Made by a program: the position numbers and the translations under genes
The notes under the pieces: model-generated
Told to the model about the DNA's origin: nothing
The model's input: the letters and a program-made list of their open reading frames with translations, nothing else
Databases searched by the model: none
NCBI GenBank assembly: GCA_016839905.1
Contig: JAEOTJ010000212.1
Span: 1-30,395, forward strand
Source: Promethearchaeota archaeon
GTDB taxonomy: Archaea > Asgardarchaeota > Lokiarchaeia > Sigynarchaeales > SOKP01
DNA length: 30,395 bases
Reading direction: 5' to 3'
In this document: positions 26,401 through 30,395 of the stretch, in pieces
Layout of the letters: each line of letters begins with the position of its first letter
Numbering within the stretch: position 1 is the first letter of the stretch

Positions 26401-27145
26401 TTAAGTTTACAGAAATACTCTCATTAGTTCTACTCTCAAAAGTATAATTTAAATAAGAAACTAATCCTGATTGAGAATTATTTATTAATCTATCCCCAAA
26501 ATAATTCACTCTAACAGAGATATTGGCATCACTTAAAGAGTAGTTTTTCCACACGAGCATTACTTTTCCACCTATATCTGATGATTGGTTACAGATATGA
26601 TACAATCCAGAAGAATTTTTTTTCAAGAATTCAACAGTAGCACCCGTGATTTTATTGTTAAAATTGTCATAATCGCATAACTCTAAATCTAAACTCGTTA
26701 AACTTAAATCGGTAACCATAATGGCTTTGGATGTATTAAGATCAACATTCACATTTGTTTTAACAAGAAATTCCTCATGACCATAGTTTTGATAAGTACA
26801 ATTTAACGTGTAAGTACCATTATTCAAGGATGAAAAAAATAAATTTCCCATTGAGTCAGATATTTGAAAATCGACAAGACCACTAGCATTATATAAATAT
26901 ACATTTACACCTTGAACAGGAAAACCATCTCTATCTCTTACCGATACATTTAATGATTCAATCCCAGAAGGCTGTAAATCTTTTACAATCTCTAAATCTT
27001 CATTATTTTTACCAAATTCATTATTATCTCTCGGAAATTCATTAGTAAAAACGGAAAACCTCATTATTGAAATAGACATCATTAAAAAGATGAAAAATAT
27101 CCCAGATTTCTTTATAGAATTATGTTTTTTTAAAAATTTTTTCAT
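23486..27145 (-). CDS. Giant surface protein with tandem Fn3-like repeats and C-terminal anchor
   Basis: A 1219-residue protein. Residues 14-31 are a signal-like hydrophobic stretch after a basic start (MKKFLKKHNSIKK). About 60-350 hold carboxypeptidase-regulatory or CnaB-like domains (VSVRDRDGFPVQGVNVYLY, YTLNCTYQNYGHEEF). From about residue 354 come six near-identical repeats of about 102 residues, each starting PPGPFNT and VESPWD and ending SMDELIVNISIG. Two more of about 100 residues follow (PPGPFNIWDDSGGPPDDDG to CISVWVEI). The repeats have a beta-sandwich, Fn3-like pattern. A charged spacer (EEKGEDDGDKDKDEP) precedes a membrane helix near 1193-1210 and a short basic tail. Each repeat has several N-glycosylation sequons. 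It is probably a glycosylated surface or adhesion protein; partner unknown. Confidence 0.85.
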   Translation of the reverse strand: MKKFLKKHNSIKKSGIFFIFLMMSISIMRFSVFTNEFPRDNNEFGKNNEDLEIVKDLQPSGIESLNVSVRDRDGFPVQGVNVYLYNASGLVDFQISDSMGNLFFSSLNNGTYTLNCTYQNYGHEEFLVKTNVNVDLNTSKAIMVTDLSLTSLDLELCDYDNFNNKITGATVEFLKKNSSGLYHICNQSSDIGGKVMLVWKNYSLSDANISVRVNYFGDRLINNSQSGLVSYLNYTFESRTNESISVNLNPIVGSTLNTDPGSIDVNYGDNFYIRVYYNETPANTHISAATVMYGCLENATINGFLTENINWYDLTMDSSDFGSPGNYTLNISASKIGYPDQNTLVPINVLVPTGPPGPFNTWFADVESPWDTDGYFTISWNTSISADNYTIYYSFIPNINGNASNFIYDQGLTNFSRTMSLPNGIYYLRVRSLNSNGFMWSMDELIVNISIGGAGGPPGPFNTWFTDVESPWDTDGYFTINWTNSLGADNYTIFFSSNPNIDGGAGDFIYVQDLIINSWLMNLSNGIYFIRVQSLNSTGFMWSMDELIVNISIGGAGGPPGPFNTWFADVESPWDTDGFFNISWSNSLGADNYTIYYSNNPNIDGNNVTDFIYDIGLTIYSYSMSLPDGIYFIRLRSQNSTGITWSMDELIVNISIGGSPNPPGPFNTMFSDVESPWDLDGVFTINWSNSLGADNYTIFYSSNPNIDGGGGDFIYDQDLINFSRTMSLPDGIYFIRLLSQNSTGITWSMDELIVNISIGSPPNPPGPFNTYFTDVESPWDTDGIFTINWTNSIGADNYTIFFSSNPNIDGGAGDFIYDQGLTIYSRVMNLTNGIYFIRLQSLNSTGFMWSMDELIVNISIGGAGGPPGPFNTWFSSVESPWDSDGIFTISWSSSSGADNYTIFYSSNPNIDGGAGDFIYDQDLINFSRTMSLPDGVYFIRLLSLNSTGFMWSMDELVVNISIGGPGSPPGPFNIWDDSGGPPDDDGSFDIYCNGSIGANNYSIYYWDSYIFAWNNSLWEWDNGIALPYFINNMTNGTWYFIVLAFNDYGNSTSINCISVWVEIFITGSPPGPFNIWDDSGGPPDDDGIFNIYCNGSIGANSYSIYYWDSYIFAWNNSLWEWDIGIALPYFINNMNNGTWYFIVLAFNGYGNSTSINCISVWVEIQQLPPSEEKGEDDGDKDKDEPLVILKIPFGNFHLILVGLTLIYIIYYQKRRISLK
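23645..24246 (-). repeat. Two tandem 301-bp coding repeats (type B)
   Basis: Two adjacent copies of about 301 bp in the surface gene encode PPGPFNIWDDSGGPPDDDG to VWVEI. By eye nearly every codon matches; there are small differences such as GSFDIY versus GIFNIY and FNDYG versus FNGYG. Such closeness at DNA level suggests a recent duplication or ongoing gene conversion. Confidence 0.85.
24247..26086 (-). repeat. Six tandem coding repeats of about 306 bp (type A)
   Basis: Six in-frame units of 303-309 bp each open with PPGPFNT and VESPWD. DNA phrases such as attgaaaggtcctggagg recur at about 24230, 24535, 25145, 25450 and 25755. Length varies by whole codons (for example two extra residues in the third unit), so the reading frame is kept. 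Long identical stretches make it prone to recombination and to assembly errors. Confidence 0.9.
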
Positions 27146-27331
27146 ATTTTATACCCTTAAAAATATTATATTAAGTTTTTTTTAAGAAAATATTGCTTAA
27201 ATATTTATCAAAAATTCTTTAATTTAAATTTATACAATTTTTATTTTTGATGCTTTTTATTGATGAGATTAAAAACAATTTTTTTAGACAAAGGATTATA
27301 ACAATTAATCATCATTATTAGCGATTGTTGA

Positions 27332-27416
27332 GCGGGAATTGCCAAGCATGGTCAAAGGCGCTGGACTCAGAATCCAGTCTTGTAGGAGTTCGGGGGTTCA
27401 AATCCCCCTTCCCGCA
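27332..27416 (+). tRNA. tRNA-Leu (anticodon CAG)
   Basis: A full 85-nt class II cloverleaf. The acceptor arm GCGGGAA pairs with TTCCCGC and has discriminator A at 27416. The anticodon stem CTGGA/TCCAG (27361-27365, 27373-27377) encloses the loop CTCAGAA with CAG at 34-36. A 14-nt variable arm follows, then the T stem GGGGG/CCCCC around TTCAAAT. No intron and no encoded CCA. A weak TATA-like GGATTATAAC lies about 35-40 bases upstream. Confidence 0.95.
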
Positions 27417-27521
27417 TTAAATAAGCTCTAATCTTATTAATATTTATTTTAAACGATAATTAATATTTATATAATTAGGACTAATTAGTAATATATAACA
27501 ATAGTTTTCAAAAGTAATATC

Positions 27522-28247
27522 ATGTCAAATGAACAAAGATCTGGAAATAATAATTCTGATAAAAGGGAAAAAGGACAAGTTCCTCCAGAAGAGGAAAAAA
27601 GATCCATAGTTTTTCAGTATTCTGACGAGGAGCAAGAGTTTCAAGAATTAGAGGTTGAAGAGGGAGTACCTTTATACGAATTATTAGATTCAGATTTCAT
27701 TTTATTATTTATGGACTCTACTAGGTACCGAGTATGGATTTGGCAAGGTTCTAATACGACTACAAGGATGAAATTCATATCAGCAAAAATAGCACCTAAT
27801 ATCAGAGATCAATTTGGTATTGCTTATAAAATTACAGCCGTCGATGAGGGCAATGAAACTCTAGCTTTTAAAATAATGATAGGATTAGAAGAAGAAATTA
27901 ATTATGAGAAAGAGCAAACCGGTCCCGCCTATGAAGGTACGAATAAAGATTTAGAATTAATAGAAGAGTTATCACGAGAAAAAATTCTACTATTATTAGA
28001 AAAAACGGGTATTCCTGAAGGTTATGAAAGAAAAATGGTTATTGTTAAAAATAAAATCTATGGTTATAAAGAATATGAAAAAAACTATTTAGGAACAGTA
28101 ATAAAGGAAAGAAAATTATTTCCTTTAAAGGAGAAGGTTTCAGACGGAATATATTTAGCGAAAGAATATATTCCAAGGATGCTTTTTTCTTTTAATAACG
28201 TTGTTCTTACTGAATTATTACAAAAAATAGAAGAACACAAAAATTGA
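27522..28247 (+). CDS. Gelsolin-like domain protein (candidate actin-binding), Asgard type
   Basis: A 241-residue soluble protein. A charged tail (1-45) precedes a segment (about 48-121) with the gelsolin-repeat pattern: LYELLDSDFILLFMD, then YRVWIWQGSNTTTRMKF, then a helix (ISAKIAPNIRDQ), then YKITAVDEGNET and FKIMIG. The D-S-D-x-x-x-L and V-W-x-W-x-G motifs are those of gelsolin repeats, and Asgard archaea are known to encode gelsolins that regulate actin. The 120 C-terminal residues (SREKILLLLEKTGIPEGYERK onward) are unassigned. It is followed after 18 bases by a small membrane protein and then a VTT-family protein, probably one operon. Another fold with the same strand pattern (longin-like or profilin-like) is possible, so the function is tentative. 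Confidence 0.5.
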   Translation: MSNEQRSGNNNSDKREKGQVPPEEEKRSIVFQYSDEEQEFQELEVEEGVPLYELLDSDFILLFMDSTRYRVWIWQGSNTTTRMKFISAKIAPNIRDQFGIAYKITAVDEGNETLAFKIMIGLEEEINYEKEQTGPAYEGTNKDLELIEELSREKILLLLEKTGIPEGYERKMVIVKNKIYGYKEYEKNYLGTVIKERKLFPLKEKVSDGIYLAKEYIPRMLFSFNNVVLTELLQKIEEHKN

Positions 28248-28265
28248 AAATAAAGTGAGTGTTTA

Positions 28266-28433
28266 TTGAGTCACGTAAAAAGGAGGCGCCCTTCACAACC
28301 CTCTGGTAGTCGTCCAAGGAGAATAGCACGTAAAAAAGATGAAAGAAAAGCTTGGTTAAGCTTCATATTGATATTAATCCTTTTCGTTAGTGTTTTAGCA
28401 GCGATATTATTTGCTATTTTAAGTATGAAATAA
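28266..28433 (+). CDS. Small basic single-span membrane protein (55 residues)
   Basis: A TTG at 28266 opens a 55-residue frame ending in TAA (28431-28433). An in-frame stop lies just upstream at 28251-28253 and there is no usable ATG. The N-terminal 30 residues are very basic (MSHVKRRRP, then RPRRIARKKDERK). One hydrophobic helix of about 23 residues (31-53) runs to the C-terminus, giving a tail-anchored shape with a basic cytoplasmic head. It fills the gap between the gelsolin-like gene (18 bases before) and the VTT gene (30 bases after), which supports it being real. A GTGAG lies 6-7 bases before the start. No family recognised; the head could bind nucleic acid, acidic lipid or a cytoskeletal partner. 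Confidence 0.6.
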   Translation: MSHVKRRRPSQPSGSRPRRIARKKDERKAWLSFILILILFVSVLAAILFAILSMK

Positions 28434-28463
28434 TCTTAAAGTTTTTTTTTTTAATGGTGAATA

Positions 28464-29174
28464 ATGAGAATAAAAAAAGTTGATATTTTTTTCATCATTG
28501 CTTTGGTAATTTTAACATTGATATCAATCGATCTTCTTTTAAATATTTCTCATCAAGAGGCATTAACAAATATTTGGGATAATAAGAGTTACCAAGAAGC
28601 AGCAATACTTGTAACTGTAGAAGCATTGATAGTTAGACTTTCAATTGTTTTTATAGTTTGCTTTATAGGGAATCTTTTACCATTTCCCTCACCATATCCA
28701 TTAGCGGTTTGTTTAGGTTTTGCTTATTTAGCTTTTAATCCTCTTTTACCTTTTTTATTTGTATTTGTTGGTGCTTTCGGATGTTTAATAGGGGAAATGG
28801 TAGGTTATATAATAGGGCGAGGAACTGCAGAGATCATTTCAGAAGAAAGAGCAAATAATTTAAGTAAATATGAAGCCTATATTGTAGAGCATCCTCATTT
28901 AGTTCCCTTTTTAATATTTATTGCTGCCCTTACACCAATCAATGATGACACAATTACGATTCCGGCTGGGCTCTTAAAAGTTGGATTTCGAAAAACAGTA
29001 TTTTGGTGTTTTTTAGGAAAATTATGTTTAATGTTAGTGTTTGCTTATAATTTATTAAATATATGTAATTTAATTGTTGAAAATTGGATTTTAAGTATCG
29101 CTACTTTATATTTTATTATTATAATCGTTTACATATTGATTAGAATTGATATTTTTAAAAAAATAAATAAATGA
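28464..29174 (+). CDS. VTT/DedA-family (SNARE-associated) membrane protein
   Basis: A 236-residue multi-pass membrane protein. Its core (about 69-190) has the VTT/DedA pattern: a re-entrant loop with PFPSPYPLAVCLGFAYLAF, then GAFGCLIGEMVGYIIGRG (103-120), then TPINDDTITIPAGLLKVGF (157-175). DedA, TVP38 and the eukaryotic VMP1/TMEM41B proteins of this superfamily are linked to lipid scrambling and membrane balance. A further N-terminal helix (9-27) and a C-terminal helix flank the core. ATG at 28464 is preceded by GGTGA (28456-28460). It is probably the last gene of the gelsolin-like operon. The substrate lipid is unknown. Confidence 0.75.
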   Translation: MRIKKVDIFFIIALVILTLISIDLLLNISHQEALTNIWDNKSYQEAAILVTVEALIVRLSIVFIVCFIGNLLPFPSPYPLAVCLGFAYLAFNPLLPFLFVFVGAFGCLIGEMVGYIIGRGTAEIISEERANNLSKYEAYIVEHPHLVPFLIFIAALTPINDDTITIPAGLLKVGFRKTVFWCFLGKLCLMLVFAYNLLNICNLIVENWILSIATLYFIIIIVYILIRIDIFKKINK

Positions 29175-29213
29175 ATGAAATATAAGATAAAGATTAAAAA
29201 GATTATTAATCTA

Positions 29214-29426
29214 CTATTCTCGAGAATATTTTTCAATAATATAATTTTGTAAAGACCAGGCGTATTTCTCAAGGTTTAAAATTAAAATTTTTTGTTGAAC
29301 TTTTCTTAAGTAAGGCATATTAAGGTTTTTAAATTGAACTTTTAACTCATCAATTAGATCAAAAATTTTAACAATACTTTTCCAGTCATTAGACCATTCC
29401 TCATCATGTTGAGATTGTTGTTCCAA
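29214..29426 (-). CDS. Small hypothetical helical protein (70 residues)
   Basis: A 70-residue helical protein (EQQSQHDEEWSNDWKSI start, ending NYIIEKYSRE), not recognised. It starts at TTG 29424-29426. A strong Shine-Dalgarno AAGGAGCT (29433-29440) lies at the right spacing, which argues that it is real. It is rich in Gln, Glu, Lys and Leu, has no Cys and no membrane segment. It lies downstream of the RDD gene on the same strand, after 93 bases, and converges with the VTT gene. Confidence 0.6.
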   Translation of the reverse strand: MEQQSQHDEEWSNDWKSIVKIFDLIDELKVQFKNLNMPYLRKVQQKILILNLEKYAWSLQNYIIEKYSRE

Positions 29427-29432
29427 TTTTTT

Positions 29433-29440
29433 AGCTCCTT
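29433..29440 (-). promoter_or_regulatory. Shine-Dalgarno that fixes the TTG start of the small gene
   Basis: AAGGAGCT on the minus strand, about 6-9 bases before the TTG at 29426, is the strongest ribosome-binding site noticed in the window and decides this start. Confidence 0.6.
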
Positions 29441-29519
29441 AATTTTTTTTTTTTTAATAATAAAATGATATATTCTTATGATTGAAATAAAAAAATACAT
29501 TAAAAAATCTTTAGGTTTT

Positions 29520-30074
29520 CTAATTTGTATGTGCTGTTGATATTACAACGGTTTTAGAAAGAATTTGAGTATACCTCACTCTTTTCATTGGATCATCCGG
29601 GTTCTTTAATAATCCAATTACTAGGTCTGGAGGAATTAAGAAAGCATTTCCTTTTGTGAAGGTATTTATCGCATAATTTTTTAAGCTGGTAGGTTCTAAT
29701 GTATCCATATCAACCGTTCTTAATTGACATATCATTTTCCCTAATGTTTGCCCTTTTAAAAACGCTTCTTGAAGCCAAAAGTAGAAAAAACCGATTGAAA
29801 AATAAACTGAAATAATTATGGGAATAGCAATAAGGATATGCAATTGAAGTACAATTGGACCTAGGATGGATTCATATACAAAAAAAAAATAAATTAAGTG
29901 TACAATTCCAAAATCAAACATGAAAGCAAGAAATCTATTTAATGAAGAGCCATATTTGATTTCTTCCCTTTCTTTTGACTTAATCCTTTCGCTTAAATCG
30001 CTTTTACAGGATTTACAAGATTCGGAATTTGGAACTAATTCTTTTCCACATTTTGGACAAAATTTTAATCCCAA
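29520..30074 (-). CDS. RDD-family membrane protein with N-terminal zinc ribbon
   Basis: A 184-residue protein. It opens with a zinc ribbon (FCPKCGKE, then SCKSCKSD, four Cys), followed by an RDD domain. That has the Arg and Asp of NRFLAFMFDFGIV (about 47-59), a long hydrophobic stretch (60-105), GQTLGKMICQLRTVD (about 113-127) and a third span. RDD proteins are poorly understood; some are proposed as ion exchangers. The start is the TTG at 30072-30074, about 8 bases after AAAGGT. No in-frame ATG lies before the first Cys. It shares the zinc-ribbon-plus-membrane design with the protein at 20566. Confidence 0.75.
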   Translation of the reverse strand: MGLKFCPKCGKELVPNSESCKSCKSDLSERIKSKEREEIKYGSSLNRFLAFMFDFGIVHLIYFFFVYESILGPIVLQLHILIAIPIIISVYFSIGFFYFWLQEAFLKGQTLGKMICQLRTVDMDTLEPTSLKNYAINTFTKGNAFLIPPDLVIGLLKNPDDPMKRVRYTQILSKTVVISTAHTN

Positions 30075-30347
30075 ACTATAAAACCTTTATCTAAAAATTT
30101 GATTTAAATGTAGTATTTAATGAACTAAAATTTATATAAATTAAAAAAGTCTTATAATTTTAAAAAAAGTTCATTAAAATTCTTTATTCCTTTGAAAATG
30201 TTTATTATATTCGCTTGAAATAAACATAGTTCCAAATTTTTTAGACAATTTTTAAATTTTTTATTATTTTTTAATCATATAAACAAATATATTCTAGATT
30301 TTAAGAGAGTTTTCCAAATCAAGGGAAGATCATGATCAAATACGTCT
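30075..30347. other. AT-rich divergent intergenic region
   Basis: About 270 bases between the RDD gene (minus) and a possible new gene (plus). It holds TATA-like strings (for example AAATATAT near 30286-30293) and no convincing ORF, RNA or repeat. Confidence 0.5.
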
Positions 30348-30395
30348 ATGGAAAATTTAATAGTTCACAAACCTACCAGATGGATTTATAAGGTA
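30348..30395 (+). CDS. Possible start of a gene leaving the right edge
   Basis: ATG at 30348 opens a frame (MENLIVHKPTRWIYKV) still open after 16 codons, following an in-frame TGA at 30333-30335. A TATA-like string lies about 55 bases upstream. Too short to assign; the start of a plus-strand gene is plausible only from position. Confidence 0.3.
   Translation, partial: MENLIVHKPTRWIYKV

Noticed and set aside
27417..27521. Possible further RNA gene after tRNA-Leu
   Set aside because: The stretch is plain AT-rich sequence with TATA-like strings and no stem that would support a second tRNA or C/D box RNA.
29216..29227. 12-base palindrome ATTCTCGAGAAT followed by a short T run, possible terminator for the VTT gene
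   Set aside because: It overlaps the end of the small minus-strand gene, and a 12-base palindrome of this composition can occur by chance; archaeal termination needs only oligo-T, so the hairpin adds little.
29443..29455. Run of 13 T on the plus strand as a terminator
   Set aside because: It lies about 270 bases past the VTT stop and upstream of a minus-strand gene, so no plus-strand transcript clearly ends here; it is reported only as a homopolymer.

Overview
The window looks like an archaeal chromosome segment, most probably from an Asgard (Lokiarchaeia-like) archaeon. This is inferred from several features. Composition is strongly AT-rich, and intergenic gaps carry TATA-like boxes and oligo-T runs. 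There is an archaeal-type complete molybdopterin gene set with a tungstate importer. Very long secreted proteins are built of beta-helix, Ig-like or Fn3-like repeats. A protein has a gelsolin-like segment. No rRNA, CRISPR array, insertion sequence or integrase was seen; one tRNA-Leu (CAG) was found.

Layout. 1-4340 (minus): the N-terminal 1446 codons of a giant secreted protein (two beta-helix modules, then Ig-like repeats), open at the left edge. 4543-6527 (minus): a MoxR-type AAA+ ATPase and its VWA partner. 6608-9671 (plus): a membrane-anchored alpha/beta hydrolase and a multi-pass membrane protein with a coiled-coil tail. 9674-10245 (minus): a PIN-domain protein overlapping a 48-residue ORF, probably a toxin-antitoxin-like pair. 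10363-18464 (minus): one long metal-cofactor locus. In transcription order it reads tupA, tupB, tupC (tungstate ABC importer), moaC, moaA, moaD, moaE, moeA, moaB and a second moeA. It couples tungstate uptake to pterin synthesis and metal insertion. A 24-bp inverted repeat resembling a ModE box lies upstream of tupA.

18594-23435: a kinase-fold protein with altered catalytic residues, a DUF166 protein, a zinc-ribbon membrane protein, and a P1B-type zinc/cadmium/lead-class ATPase with a Cys-rich tail. 23486-27145 (minus): a second giant surface protein with six plus two tandem Fn3-like repeats. 27332-27416: tRNA-Leu. 27522-29174 (plus): a probable operon of a gelsolin-like protein, a 55-residue basic single-span membrane protein and a VTT/DedA-family membrane protein. 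29214-30074 (minus): a small hypothetical gene and a zinc-ribbon/RDD membrane protein. A possible new gene starts at 30348 and leaves the window.

Most noteworthy are the self-contained tungsten-cofactor locus with its candidate operator and two diverged MoeA proteins, the gelsolin-like/VTT operon, and the small genes hidden at 9674-9820 and 28266-28433.
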